This document shows positions 22,216 through 35,040 of a stretch of 64,000 bases of DNA, piece after piece (positions within the stretch are counted from its first letter, which is position 1; each line of letters opens with the position of its first letter). This stretch comes from Anadara kagoshimensis. Taxonomy: Eukaryota; Mollusca; Bivalvia; Arcoida; Arcidae. The stretch is taken from assembly GCA_021292105.1 (NCBI GenBank), contig CM037873.1:12067489-12131488 (forward strand), read 5' to 3'. The notes below the pieces were generated by a model, which made no database searches, had not been told where the DNA came from, and saw only the letters and a list, made by a program, of their open reading frames with translations. The translations under genes were made by a program, and so were the position numbers.

Positions 22216-22712
22216 CAATGTTACATACAGGTAAGGTGACAGTTTATGTTTTTCTGTGCAGCATACTAAACTCCTTTCATCGTAAACATGTCTGTCTGAC
22301 ACATGTAAACGTTTTATGTCCTAGAATGCATGATGATAATAATAATAATTAACATGTTTACAAACAGTGAATTTGGAGACAACCCCTTTTACAAAAATCT
22401 TGATACACATCTAGAAGACATTTTTTCAGATTTACATTACTAAATACTGTGTGACCTATGATACTATGTGTAATGTTCCATGATTCTTCAGGTAAAATAT
22501 TATTTTTATTTCTTTTCTTTAAATTTATATATATGTAATTCTTTGAGATGAACTGGTTGTATATTTAAGTGAAATATACATTAAAGTATTTGAATAATAT
22601 TTGACAGAGGATATAGTATTATTAATATTCATCATGAACTGGGATGGGTTTTAGTTTTTTAATTTTTTACATTTTTTGTATAAATATGTATATGCATATA
22701 CTATATGAATTT

Positions 22713-22955
22713 ATAAGCAAACAACATTGACCTGTCTGCTTGACCTTTCTTTTGGAATATTCATATACAGTGATCCACCCAACACATGGGTAGTGTTACT
22801 GTTAGGATTCTTAATACATCAACAATACTTGTTTTAAACCATGATGTATGGTAAAAAAAAAACCTGTGTTCCCTATACATAAATGTACTGGTCCATATAC
22901 ACTATTTAATTAAAGGTAAAGCGGACAGTTCAATGTTGTTTGTTTACCGGTATAT
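22713..22955. mobile_element. Palindromic MITE (TATAGGCAAAC family), copy
   Basis: Left end GCAAACAACATTGACCTGTC-TGCTTGACCTTT; right end AAAGGTAAAGCGGACAGTTC-AATGTTGTTTGTTTACC, its inverse. The middle shares TGATCCACCCAA and GTTCCCTATACATAAATG with the other copies. No ORF. Confidence 0.75.
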
Positions 22956-24385
22956 ACTGAAAAACGTAAGACAATATTTTTACTGAACAATTGGGTTAAG
23001 AATGTTGGTGTCATTGTTCATTTTAATTCAATGGTAGGCTGGTTATAATTTTAAAAGTTTTGTTTTGGTGTTAGCCATGTTTGAGTAAATGGAATAGAAA
23101 GACAATATTTTTGCTAAATTGATAGGTTTGAAATGTAAATAAGTGAACCATATTGATTTATATGTTGTCGTTAAAACTAACTAAGTATATGTTATATAGT
23201 TGACAGTGTTATAAATATCATCTTTTTTTTAAAAAATAAACACTTCTTTAAGGTAGTGATTCGGAACCAGTTTATTATATGTGGGATTTTATTATTAATA
23301 TTTTGTACCTCTATATTGTGTGTCTATTTATAACTCGTATACCTGTAGAGGTGAAAGTTATGATGGTTTACACCTGATCCAGGTAATAACTAATTAGGAT
23401 GAGGAGATAATACATTCTCTGAATTTGTGTTTATGAGATAAAAGACTGTCTTAATTTATCAAAATTCCCAAATTTCTTGTTTAGTAAGTTAACAAATTAG
23501 TGATTAGATATTTGTCTTTATCTTCTTTGATCTAGCTGATGTCTTCCTCGTGTTTCAGTTGCTCAGAAAGTCAAATATTGAATGTTTCAGACAGTCAGAT
23601 TGCATGTTAAGTCCTCTGTGATGTCTGACAAAGACTTATAAAACTTGTAGAGTCTGATTCTACATTATGATTTACATTTACTTGTCTGTTGGAAGAGACT
23701 TACATATGTAAAACATGAGGGGTGTTTCCTGGTGGGCGTGGCACAATTACAAATAACTTAAATTCAGAAGCTGTACAATTGTGTAATGCTTGTTGGTAGT
23801 GGCAGATTAAGAAAGTGGGGGGTAGGGTGTTCATACCCTCCTTTATGTCACGGATCATACATTTTTGTGTATTTATTTAGGCACTCTGAATAAATTTTTT
23901 CTCTTTAATGCAGCTCAAATTGCACAAGAATATAGGATTTTGTCCCTGTTTTTCCAAATTTTCTAGGAGAGCAGTAATCTGTTTTTTGTCTCATTTTTCT
24001 CCAAATTTTCAATAAATTAGCAATTTTCAAAATTAGCAATAATCTGTGAATGCTTCTGAACCCCTTTAAAGTTTGGATTAATCTGTTTTCCTCTCACATT
24101 TTATCCCCCCCCCCCCTTCTTTACTGGAATCCTGGTTAGCCTCTTGTCGGATAACAGCAGATTGCAGAAAACACATATTTCAGTTCAAAATCAGACTCCC
24201 TACAAAACTTGTGATACACCCTTTATTGCAGTTATGTTGGTTACTGCTGTTACCAGTATTTGATGTGAAATAGCTGAATTGTTACAGTGTGGTTGTAAAT
24301 AATTCATCAATTCTCTGTATGTAAACATACCCAGTTTATTCATACCATATGTGTTATTTATTTTTCTGATATAAGATTACAGTAT

Positions 24386-24670
24386 AAGTTAAAGTTAAAG
24401 TCTGTCCCGAGCCATTAGGCCCATCAGGCCGGAGCTTATCCCGGTATCGGTGGCGTTAAGCGACTAAGAGTACAAGACTCTCCCCTGAATGGGACGCCGG
24501 TCCATCGCAGGGTTAACCCCCAGCATTTTGCTGGTACTCATTTATTTTTCAGCTGAGTGAACTGGAACAACGTGAAATTAAGTGTCTTGCTCAAGGACAC
24601 AACACATCGCCCGGTCCAGGGATCGAACCCACAACCTTCGAATCATGAGTCCAACGCCTTAACCATTTGT
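24386..24670 (-). mobile_element. tRNA-derived SINE, minus strand
   Basis: On the minus strand the head reads GGTTAAGGCGTTGGACTCAT (A-box region) then GGTTGTGGGTTCGATCCC (B box), like a tRNA with a long variable arm. A conserved body follows (TGTGTCCTTGAGCAAGACAC, GAGTACCAGCAAAATGC, GGGTTAACCCTGCGATGGAC) and the tail ends in GGCCTAATGGCTCGGGACAG. It is visibly more GC-rich than its surroundings. Confidence 0.75.
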
Positions 24671-25189
24671 AGTGGTATCATTTTATTACCGGGTAGGATG
24701 CAATCTAATGTACAATATCAGTCTCTACTCAAAATCTTATTTTATAAAGTCAATTCACTCCGTAAAATTTCACTTCAAACTGAAAAATTCTATGTCCAAC
24801 AACTCCACCTCTTTATCCTTAAAAGATGAATATGGTTTATTAACAAGACATTTTATATGCATGGTCACCTTAACCTTTGTCATCATAATACCTGTGAGCA
24901 CCTTAATTTTAGGTAATATACCTTAAGGTTACCTTAGTTGTAATTATCTGACCTATATATCAATCTCTGTTGTCTATACCTCAGACTACAATAGCTTCTC
25001 TACAATAGTGTATTATCTAACCCATCATCTTACAATGAAAATAAAATAATCCTAAAGATGTAATCTGATCAAACTTACTGTGTGTCTGTACTTAAAAACA
25101 CTTTAGTTTAAGGTCATTTTGATCTATACACTCAGTGACTACATTGAACCTCTATATAAGAAGCACCTGTTATCTTCCTCTTTAATACC

Positions 25190-25510
25190 ACTGCAGTAGC
25201 TCAGTTGGTAGAGTGTTTACTCAGCCAGTGTGAGGTTGTGGGTTCAAACCCCAACCAGGTCTGACCCAAGACTTGAAAGTAGGTAGTGACTGTTCTTCCG
25301 CCAAGCACTTGGCATTATGAAATGAAAATCACAGTTCTTTCAGATGGGAACTTAAAGTAAACAAGGTCCTGTGTCAGAGTAGAGAACCCTGCTGTATAAT
25401 GCCATCAGCGCAACACACAAGCAAAATTTCCGCACCTTTGCCTATAACTGGTGACGTCTTGATATAAGTGAAATATTCTTGACTAGGACGTTAAACACCA
25501 TTACTCTCTC
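25190..25510 (+). mobile_element. tRNA-derived SINE, plus strand, copy 1
   Basis: Head GCAGTAGCTCAGTTGGTAGA (A box) and GTGGGTTCAAACCCC (B box), body CAGGTCTGACCCAAGACTTG, AACCCTGCTGTATAATGCCA, tail TATAAGTGAAATATTCTTGA-CTAGGACGTTAAACACC. Full-length, and nearly the same as the copy at 51386-51722. Confidence 0.85.
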
Positions 25511-25704
25511 CACTAAAATTTATTTTGAACTGAAAAAGCATAAAAATAATGGAACATTTCTTGGATGGGTTGGGGGTACAAAAGCAAGTCCTTACTCACC
25601 TGTTTGTAAAACAGGGCTTCAACAAGGGCTGTTTACAGGGTCCAGATTTTGCTGGAATTTTCAATGTAAAAAGTAAAACTAAATTATTAGTACCAGAAGA
25701 AAAA

Positions 25705-25825
25705 ATATTTATATTTAGTTTACCAACTTACTTTATTAGATACAGAGGCCTCAGATGCTGAAGCCAGGATTTGTCTACTCCTTCATCATCTGAGGCTTCT
25801 GTATCGGTAAACTAAATATACATGT
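25705..25825. repeat. Inverted repeat (hairpin)
   Basis: TATTTAGTTTACC ... GATACAGAGGCCTCAGATG pairs with CATCTGAGGCTTCTGTATC-GGTAAACTAAATA, leaving a loop of about 30 bases. Confidence 0.7.
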
Positions 25826-25984
25826 TTGCTACTGGTACACTGGTCTTTATACAGCGTAAGACTGAAGCAATTAAAAGATTTTTTTTAATTTGCAAAAATT
25901 AAAAAATAGTTTGTTTTTTTTTTAATCTGAATTTTAAAAATTGCAGCCTTATGCAGGGCCTGTGCAACAAGGTTGCCACTTTTT

Positions 25985-26150
25985 CAAATCTCGGTATGAG
26001 ACAGTTCCATGTCTTACACCGTGCTCGTGCTTATTAAGACAGTTCCATGTCTTACATTGTGCCTGTGCTTATTGAGACAGTTTCATTTCTTGCACCTTGC
26101 CCGTGCTTATTCAAATCTCGGTACGAGACAGTTTAATGTCTTACACTATG
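25985..26150. repeat. Tandem repeat, about 55 bases, three units
   Basis: Units of GAGACAGTTCCATGTCTTAC-ACCGTGCTCGTGCTTATT with small changes. Confidence 0.75.
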
Positions 26151-26469
26151 CCCCCCTCTAAAGTAACTACAAGGAAGAACTGATAGTCAGATATTTTGTT
26201 TGTATTTTGGTAGACAATGTAAGTATTCTGTTTTCACTTGATGTTTATGTTAATTGTCAGAATGTCCTGACAGTGATAGTTAAAATGAGAAGACAACACA
26301 ACATTATATCAGTTTGCATTCTTCTCTGGTAACTTTGTTACTTGGAACGGCAAACATCAAGGAAATGTACTCAAAGGACAGAGACAGAAGGTATACTGGT
26401 ATCTTTATAATAGGATTGATGTCTTGAACTGATTATCAAACTTTTTCAGAACCTTATAGAATGATGTCA

Positions 26470-26695
26470 GCATAGTACATATATCAGTATCAACATAGTA
26501 CTGGTATTAGCATAGTACTGGTATCAATTTAGTACCGGTATCAACATAGTACTGGTATCAACATAGTACCAGTATCAACATAGTGCTGGTATTAGCATAG
26601 AACTCGTATCAGCATAGTACCAGTATCAGCATAGTACCAGTATCAGCATAGTGCCAGTATCAACATAGTACCAGTATCTACATAGTACTGATAAA
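26470..26695. repeat. Minisatellite, unit about 20 bases (GTATCAACATAGTACTG)
   Basis: About eleven head-to-tail units of GTACTGGTATCAACATA with CAGTATCAGCATA variants. Confidence 0.9.
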
Positions 26696-26974
26696 TCATA
26701 TCAGCATACTAAGCACAGTGTGGTACTAGTGGGTACATGTGTATGTATTTATATATATGTTGCTATTGGTAACATAATTCATAGAAAAATCTAATCAGTC
26801 GGTAAATATTGGGGATGTTAATTCAGTGCAAGGACTTATGTGTTTAAAGGCAATGACGTAATGTCAGGGGTCTGAATTCAGTGTGAAGGGACTTCAGTGT
26901 TTCAGGCAATATTACTTCAAATGATAGATCTGAATTCGATGCAAGGACTTTTGTGTTTTAGGCAATGCTTATTC

Positions 26975-27170
26975 TATGTGGATTGACGGGAGCTTGTACT
27001 TGTGGTTCACCACTAGGTGGATTGATGGGAGCACCTACTTGTGGTTCACCACTTTGGTAGATTGATGGGAGCACCTACTTGTGGTTCACCACTTTGGTAG
27101 ATTGATGGGAGCACCTACTTGTGGTTCACCACTTTGGTAGATTAATGGGAGCACCTACTTGTGGACAACC
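26975..27170. repeat. Minisatellite, unit about 46 bases, four units
   Basis: Units GGTAGATTGATGGGAGCACC-TACTTGTGGTTCACCACTTT, the central ones almost identical. Confidence 0.9.
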
Positions 27171-27404
27171 ATTAGATGTAAGCCAGATCATGCTGTTTAA
27201 GCTATACATGTTGTTATATAGATTGTTTATAGGTTATATTTATATTATATATACATGTATATACTTTCTGATTATATCATTAATATTTTAGATGACTTCG
27301 GGATAACTGGTTATAAATGTACAGGTGTAATGACTCATATTGAGTACTTATGTAATTATCTCACCTTGATAGTTTACATATACACACATATACACAATGC
27401 AGTA

Positions 27405-27540
27405 GTTGTATATGTATGCAGATCATATACATGTATATAATAATTATATATATAATATATAATATATATATACCGGGTATATATATTATATATTATATAT
27501 ACATGTATATATGATCTGCATACATATACGTATACTTACC

Positions 27541-27577
<37 letters not shown>
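27405..27577. repeat. AT-rich palindrome and TA microsatellite
   Basis: GTATGCAGATCATATACATG at about 27414 pairs with CATGTATATATGATCTGCAT at about 27501, with a TATACCGGGTATA centre near 27470-27480. Arms are roughly 50 bases. A pure TA run follows at 27544-27577. Confidence 0.85.
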
Positions 27578-27580
<3 letters not shown>

Positions 27581-27769
27581 GAATTGCAGATTCTATCTGC
27601 ACTGATCAATTTACTTTTAAGTTATATGTGTCTTATATTGTTGGGATGATAAATGTGTGCATACAAAATCATTAAGCTGTAAAAGTGAATTGCTTTAAGA
27701 AATGACATTCTGATCATGGTATTTCAAGGGGTAATGAAAGATAGTGTGGCACGTGCCAAATTCGATGAA

Positions 27770-27955
27770 GCTCACAGCATCTCTCACTGCCTAGATTCAA
27801 ATCCTGCTGGGGACAGATCCTAGTGTGAGAAGTTTGTTGGTTTGCTTGTTAAAGGTCAGTGGTTTTCTCCAAGCTCCATTCCAGATCTGATAGCATTCAT
27901 CTTGACCAAGAATGAATCTTGACTCGGGTTTAAAACACCATTATTTCACTCCATT
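27770..27955 (+). mobile_element. SINE-like repeat
   Basis: CTCACTGCCTAGATTCAAAT-CCTGCTGG, GTGTGAGAAGTTTG, GTGGTTTTCTCCAAGC, GAATGAATCTTGACTCGGG and TTAAAACACCATTATTTCAC follow the same order as the copy at 17560. Confidence 0.6.
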
Positions 27956-28638
27956 CAACATGTCTCTGGTAGTTTAATGTATATATATGGTCATTAAAGA
28001 TACTGCTGCATATGCTAAAAAACTATTTGGTTGGTCAAACCACTAACAAATTGGATAATAATTACCAAATCCAGAATTACTACAAGTAATTTTAAATTTA
28101 CAAAGTTCATTTGTCCTAGGTTTGTTGCATGTACAGTAAAACCTTGTTAAAATACCCCTCAATAACTTTGCCACCTCACTTTTTGCCAACTTATTCTGAT
28201 GTCCCAAAATACATATCCCCTATGTTTTTCTTTACCAGCCTCCTTCAATTTGGCAACTGAACTGACATTCTCTCACTGTGAATCAGGCTTAACTTGGAAT
28301 TCAAACCTAGACTACGAGAGGTTTTATCATTTGTGAATTTTAGCTTGTAAATTAGTTGCTTTCCAGAATGTCTTTAAACTCAAGGAACAAAATCAGGCTT
28401 GCACCAGCAAAACTACTTTTATCTAGTGGAATGATTTGTTATTATTTAGTTTTAATCTCAATGTATTTATACATGTATATAAAATTGACATGTGGAAAGT
28501 TTCTTTTAACAATATAGTGATAGGATTGATAATAAGTTTTACTTGTTTATTTGGGGTACCTGTAATTGCACTTAAATTGACCATAAACTGATAGTAATTG
28601 TCACTCTACCATGACCCTACCACCAGTACATACCACAG

Positions 28639-28862
28639 TATAGGCAAACCACTTTGACCTGTCTACTTGATCTTTTATTTAAATATTCATTGTGGACCAG
28701 TACATTTACTGATGGGGAACACAAGTATTAACTCGTATAAATATCACTAAACCTGTACATTGTATATGTATTAACTGTGAATCCTAACATACCCATGTAC
28801 TGAGTGGACCCTTCAATATTTAATGAAAGGTCAAGCAGACAGGTCAATGTTGTTTGCCTATA
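28639..28862. mobile_element. Palindromic MITE (TATAGGCAAAC family), complete copy
   Basis: 224 bases from TATAGGCAAACCACTTTGAC to GTCAATGTTGTTTGCCTATA. Inner parts carry TTGATCTTTT at left and AAAGGTCAAGCAGACAGGTC at right. TA at each end fits a TA target duplication. Confidence 0.8.
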
Positions 28863-29594
28863 TATATCTGAATGATTTCTATTTTACTTACCGGTAACAT
28901 TTATTTAATGATACATCATAAACATTCAATAGATGGCATGATACATTTGTTAGTTTGACCACTAAGATACATTTATATTTACTGGGTATTAATCAAATGT
29001 GGTTATATGTTTCTATAATAGATCAAATTTTCTGAACAGATAATTATTTGTGAATATTCATAACAAGGATCATTATAAATTTGCTGACTGGAAAAACTGA
29101 AAGTTCTTTGTAAGTATGGAAGTCTTTTTCATTTTACCTCTAAAAGCAGAGATATAACTGAGTCATGTGCAGTGATTTTGTTACGGTTTTTAAAAACTAC
29201 CTTCTGTCTTTTAAATTGGGAAAATTTTAATCTATCTTGTTTATCACTGTTGTTTTGAGAATTCTATTGGTCTTATTGAGACAGTTTAGACATGTTCCCC
29301 AGGGGGAAACTACCTTTAGTCAGTAGTAATTTTAAACAAACAAAATCACTGACAGTGTGTCATCACTGTCACCACCAATCTGCTTCTTCTGTTTTCTTTT
29401 GTTTCAACTTTTAAATGGCCACAATGAACTAACTGTCTATTCTGACATGTATATGCATTTTGGAAACGCAGTGAAAGTACATTTCAATTAATTTTTTTTT
29501 GTCCAGATTTAAAAAGCATATAAAAACAAATGTCTTTTTCTAATTCAAAGTTGTAAGACATTTGGTGCCAGCTCTGATGCAGTACCAGGTGGTA

Positions 29595-30030
29595 ATATAC
29601 ACATTTATTGCCTTTTGAGTGAGGGAGATATGAACATTAGTTGAACAGCAACAAGTCATACTTTCGCCCGAGGGAAATGTGACTTGTTAAGGGTGAACAA
29701 ATGTTTATATCTCCCTCAAACAAAGGCAATAAATTGTTTATTATACCTAAAGAGAACCAATGTAATAAGAAAGACAGAAAGAAAGAAAAATATTTTTAAA
29801 AAAGACAGCCTGAAAACATCATTCCTTCTTTGATTCATTGCTTTTTCTCCTATCGGAACTCATCAGAGGCAAGCGCTAGAACGTTGTGACCGATTCTCCA
29901 TCGATGACGTCATGGTGTGTTCTGAAGAGGTGGGATATGATGTTTTCAGAGGGATACACAATATTTTTTCTCCACCCTGATCACATGATCCAAGGATCCA
30001 ATCAAATTACAGATAGTATTGTATTTTTCT
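29595..30030. repeat. Inverted-repeat region (two foldback segments)
   Basis: TTATTGCCTTTTGAGTGAGG-GAGATATGAACAT (about 29608) pairs with ATGTTTATATCTCCCTCAAA-CAAAGGCAATAA (about 29700). The inner AACAAGTCAT / TGACTTGTT blocks also pair. Further right, CTGAAAACATCAT (29811) pairs with ATGATGTTTTCAG (29938) around GATGACGTCATGG. These may be parts of one or two MITEs. Confidence 0.6.
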
Positions 30031-30214
30031 AATGAGGTATAATTAAGTGTTCTATTCCCTTATGGTATGTGGGGAGAAGGGTTATTTTTGAAATCCTGTC
30101 AGAGCTTTTAGGAAGTTGGAGAGCTAGATGATATGTATGACTGATTCTTCTATATAATGGTATTTAGCCTTCTACTTTTGTCTACTGCCACTTTGTCATA
30201 TACAATCGTGTAAA

Positions 30215-30446
30215 GCATAGTCTATAATGTCCTTTGTTGTGCTGGGCTTGGAATGAGAGTCTAAAATGTCCTTTGCCACAATGGGCATGAGATGAAAGTC
30301 TAAAATGTCCTTTGTCATGTTGGGCATGGAATGAGAATCTAAAATGTCCTTTGTCATGATAGGCATGGAATGAGAGTCTAACATGTCCTTTGTCACGATA
30401 GGCATGGAATGAGAGTCTAACATGTCCTTTGTCACGATAGGCATGG
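30215..30446. repeat. Minisatellite, 39-base unit, about six copies
   Basis: Units GGCATGGAATGAGAGTCTAA-CATGTCCTTTGTCACGATA. Because 39 is divisible by three, the minus strand stays open as repeats of MPIVTKDMLDSHS. That is a by-product, with no start context, splice signals or flanking coding sequence. Confidence 0.85.
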
Positions 30447-31151
30447 GAGAATGTTCATGTCATGTGGTCAGCATCAATGAATTTGGAAATTACAGGTGTG
30501 TGATTAGAAACTGTAAAATGATTTCACAAAACTTCATGTATCAATGTATTCATCTTTGTTTTCTGACACGATATTGCAGGAAAAAAAACTGATTTTAGAG
30601 GATACATATGTAGACCCAATTAACATTGGTGAAATCTTTTTGTTTTTTAATAGTTGTATATTGTGATATTTAGATATAAGCTAAGTAAAATAAGAATATT
30701 GATAGGTATGTGTTATACATGCACTATAGGCATCATTCCATTATACATTAATGATATGATTGTATAATAATAATTACTTAAGATCCTGCAGGGCAAAATA
30801 TACCTCTCCTGAAATAGGTCACTAATGGGATAAGTACATAATGAGTCCAAACATTTGTACAGATTTTGTTTTCTCTACTAAATACTGGTACGTGTATTAT
30901 ATTGTCTTGAACAAAATTTTCATGTATCTGATGGAAATTTGGACACACAGTCAGGTTGTCAGGTGAAGTGACATCTGGATGGACATATGGCAATTATTAC
31001 ATTTTAAATATTAAAAGAATTTCACACAATATTTCCATTGTACAAAAGAAAGAAAAAAATAAAGATTTTCACTTAAAACATTACATTTGTATTTTAAACA
31101 CTTGTAACCTCTACTTTGAAACTGACAAGTTAGGTTACCGGTAAACACATG

Positions 31152-31615
31152 TACTTCCACTAGGGAAGTGAGGCTGGGTACTCAAGAAGGGTAAGCACCT
31201 CCATACCCACCACATCTAGTGAAAGTAACATGAGACTATGGGACATCAAATATATCCAGGGCAATCCTGGACACAGACACCATACTTATCAACAATACTG
31301 TGATGATGGCCATAAAACTTTTTTATGGCCCCCATAAGCCTAGGCTTGCAATATCCCTGGGTCAACAATTTATTTGTAAGCAGCTTACTTTTCTGTATAA
31401 AGTTCTCTTACAGTTCACATTGCCTCTCACTGCCCAAGGTCGAATTCTACCAAGGACAAATCTAGGATGAGAAAGTGTTTTACGGTAGTTCATTTGTCGA
31501 AAGTGGGTGGTTTTGTCCAGGTACTCCAATTTCCTCCACTATCCAACTATTTGCCAGCTTGATTAAGTGAAATAATCTTGACTAGAGTGTAAAACATCAT
31601 TACTTCTCCACTTAC
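31152..31615 (+). repeat. Dispersed repeat copy B followed by a SINE-like repeat
   Basis: 31152-31365 matches the repeat at 20225-20465. 31400-31615 (CTCACTGCCCAAGGTCGAAT, GTACTCCAATTTCCTCCAC, AATAATCTTGACTAGAGTG) is a degenerate copy of the SINE-like family seen at 17560. Confidence 0.55.
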
Positions 31616-32604
31616 TACTAACTGCAGAAGTTTATCTTAAACAAAACAATTGAAATGCATTTGTTTGAAAAAGAACTCCTTAAAGTAAAATCCATCAATT
31701 ATTACAGATATACTAACATGGCTATAAATAGCCTAATCGTTTATAGGACAGCCTAAATTGAACCATTTCAAGGTTACTAGTTCATAAATTGATAAATTAT
31801 ATAAAATTGATATAATTAATTATTTATAAGTAGATCAAATCTTTTACATGGCAGTCCAAATTATGTCGTTTAAATGTTACAGATCTAAAAATTGATAAAT
31901 AAATATAATTGATAGATCAGAGGCCTCGTTTGTATAATTAATTGCTCGTTTATTACCTGTAAATAGTTACCTTACACACCTGGCAGGTAGATGTCAATTA
32001 TTGTTGTATTCTGTTAAAACATGAGAAACATTCAGAGACAGATAGGGCCAAGTTTGGTTATATATTTATAATGTATCGGTGTTTGTTTGTGTGGTGTACT
32101 AGTAAACAGTTTATAGATTAGCCAGTGTGATATTTATGACTGGAAATCGCTTTTAATTCTTGATAGTGGACAGGAGTTTAAACTTGATAAAAATGTCAGA
32201 TGGTTGTGAATAAACCCTCGTTTACTCTCAGGTACAGGTATGTTTGTGTGTTGGTTTGTTGTTTTTAAAGTTCAATTTTGCTTACTAATGCTTTATTATT
32301 CACCGAACTTGTATATGAAATAGAGGAAGCTTTTGTACAGGATTGCATCCATTGACAGGTTTACGTTCACTGTTTGTAATGCTTTACACATACTTGGGAC
32401 ATACCAAGTGCATAATTTGTACTTGGGGCATACCAAACGCATTCCGATGTATTAAAAAATTCAAAACTAAAAATATGCCACTGTTAAAAATAGGCCATTA
32501 CTTACGGTAATTGTATGTTCTAGATTTAAAAAATCAACATCTGTCATTGACTCTGAACTAACTGTCTCAAATTGTGGTTTTTTAGACACCATCAAGGTAA
32601 ATTG

Positions 32605-32790
32605 ATATACATTATACCCTGTGTATAAAGACCACCCAGTGGACATACATGTACTTAATAGACAAGTGGATTTTATAAAGTCTGTCGTTATATATTAAAA
32701 ATCCATGAGGGATACTTCAGACTGGTTGCTATAGACAATTGGACATTATATAGAGGTGGATTCTATAGCAGGTTATACTGTACATGTAGA
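32605..32790. repeat. Dispersed repeat with TATAAAGACCACC motif
   Basis: GTATAAAGACCACCCAGTGG and TTATATAGAGGTGGATTCTA are facing copies of a motif (AACCTCTATATAAAGACCACCT) that recurs at 25145, 40175, 40540-40690 and 46665-46790. Confidence 0.5.
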
Positions 32791-34792
32791 CAGTGAATGC
32801 ATTTTAGTGCAGTAAAAATAAAATTTTGATAGCTCATGTGAATAGGTAGAGACTTCAATATTATTTTGACTTTTAATTTGGCCAGTTATCTTTGGTATGC
32901 CAGAAAACGATGTTCAGATTATCTAAATCCTACTAGATACCACCCGGTAATGGAATTGTGATGTTCAGGCATGCTGTGTTCAACATGTAAAAATATATTG
33001 TATATTTCATTGGTATGCTAAAAAGTGATCCGAAATTTAACAGTACTGGTAATCAGTGTATTATTGATATGACAGTACATATTGAGTATGGTATATGTCA
33101 ACCTTGATGACTTCTGGCAGTATGAGGATCTTCTATTGTACTATATATGGTATTTATAAAATACCTTAGATAAACCGTGGAATTTAATTTTGATATATTT
33201 GTATATACATACTAACTGAGGTTAAAATTAATGTAAATATTGGAATGATATCAAGAATCTTATCTAATTGTTCAGTTTATAAAATAAAAATATTTTAAAA
33301 TAGATCGTCCACAATGATAATACTCTCCACAAACAGATTGAGTTTTACTTATAAGATCATTTTTGTGGTCTCTTTCTTTTTTTGATTTGAGATCACTTTG
33401 GTTGATAGTCAGCTTTAATATTCCTTGACAAAACTAGACTTCTTCTGCTCTTGATTTTAAATCAGTTGCACATAAAATGCAAAATAGTTATTGTCATAGC
33501 CCTAACCCAATTATCCCGCTGCCCCCTCTCACTCCCTGACACACTGTCCATTGAGCAACACAATGATCCATTAGTTTAACTTATATCTAAACTATTTAAA
33601 TTCTACTTGATTTAAAGTAACTTAAAATCACAACTTGTCCTCATACAACATACAACCCCTCCATCTATAGCCTTTCACGCTGTTGATTAAGCAACACATT
33701 AATTCATCAGTTGAACCTGTAACTAGAATTTGTAAATTCTACTGTATTTAAGGTGACTATGTTTTTATATGTTAAGATTAAACATTCCTTGACATATCTG
33801 ACCTGATTTATACATGTTACATGATGATGTATTTGTACCTGTCAAAGTAAATGTGTCAACTCATTTCACTTAAATTATTATTATGGATTGGTCATGATGG
33901 ATAAATTGTTGTACAATAATAGCATTAGCTGTATTTCAGCTTTTCTTTCAGCTTAAGCTTATTCTAAGTCCCAAGTTCATGTGGTACATGTGTTTGTTTA
34001 GTTTGGTAAAATATATTTTGGTCCTTTGGGTAGCTTTTCAACATCTTCAAAATAATTTTGGTTTCATAATTTTGGTCCAAGCACTACTGATGAGGAATTG
34101 TATTCCGAAACGGCCGTCTGGTGCTGTAAAATTAAAACTGGTATAATATGTAATTTAGATGTTTTGATCAGCTTGGTATATGAAAATATTGATGACAACA
34201 GATTGTTTGCACATGATTTACAATTTTGTTCAACATTGTAAACCATTTTGCCATTTTATACTGAGACAGAAGAGGTTGTAAAGACTAACAAACAAAAGAA
34301 TAACCGTTTCATATATAGATTGACCAGTGACAACCCCTCAGCAATGAAAAACATTGGGGTTGGAGGTGAATGAATGCATTAACTACTTTATCACCACACC
34401 TGATGATAAAAGTCTATGTTTGTTTTTAGAAAAAAAGCACAGTCCTTTTTGAAAGGTGTACACTATGTTATTAATAAGCATTCTAGTACATTTAATTTAA
34501 ACATCTGTAATTAAAATTAAAACAGTGAAATGACTAAGTTGATTATAAAAGAGAGAGTGGAATGGGGGAGTAATGGAATTTTATGCCTTTCAGTTATATC
34601 AAGTCAGTCAGTTCAAGAAAAGAAATAAAATCTTTATTACCTAAATATAATTTTTGACACAATACAGGACACGCCCATGGTATACCCTTATACACATTAC
34701 ATAATAGCCACAAACTTCTCTATATCACTGATTTCATTGTACAATATGTTTGTTTTCATGTTTTATATTCCTTATGCATTTTGTATTTTCAG

Positions 34793-35040
34793 ATAGAAAG
34801 ATAAGATGTGGCACACATATGTGCACATAGACAGTGCCGAGTTAAAGCATGGATTTTGACCAAACTGTGTTATCATAAGCAGTGGTACAATTTTGTTAAG
34901 CTAGGTTTGGAACTGGGATAAAGGATAGAAGTTATTGATGTTGGAAGGACAGAAAGCTAGTGGCACAATGGCTGGTGCTGCAGGGGAGATAACCCCTTCA
35001 ACAAGTCAGGAAGATGATCCTGCTAGAGTTACATTTGAAG
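34793..35040 (+). CDS. CRACD-like exon with 5' UTR and start codon
   Basis: Acceptor TTTGTATTTTCAG ends at 34792, followed by 145 bases of UTR. ATG at 34938 begins 34 codons plus one base (MLEGQKASG, ITPSTSQEDDPARVTFE). Donor GAAG|GTAATAAG. The presence of an acceptor means at least one upstream non-coding exon exists. Confidence 0.7.

Larger units (their letters stand above)
17184..34792. other. Large non-coding interval (5' intron of the CRACD-like gene or intergenic)
   Basis: No coding exon recognised in 17.6 kb on either strand. The interval is filled with dispersed SINE-like repeats, MITEs, minisatellites and AT palindromes listed separately. Stretches with nothing distinct include about 17800-20220, 22220-22700, 22960-24380 and 32000-34000. 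A possible alternative UTR donor is CTCTCAG|GTACAGG near 32231. AAACGGCCGTCTGGTG near 34109 belongs to a dispersed motif. Confidence 0.45.

Noticed and set aside
24557-24829. Plus-strand ORF of 90 codons
   Set aside because: Lies across a minus-strand SINE and AT-rich flank; no domain.
25190-25265. Possible functional tRNA gene
   Set aside because: A and B boxes are present, but the cloverleaf does not close well and the sequence continues into a SINE body shared with 51386. It is the SINE promoter head.
30196-30444. Minus-strand ORF of 13-residue repeats (MPIVTKDMLDSHS)
   Set aside because: A 39-base minisatellite read in frame. No splice sites, no flanking coding sequence, and units vary at all codon positions.
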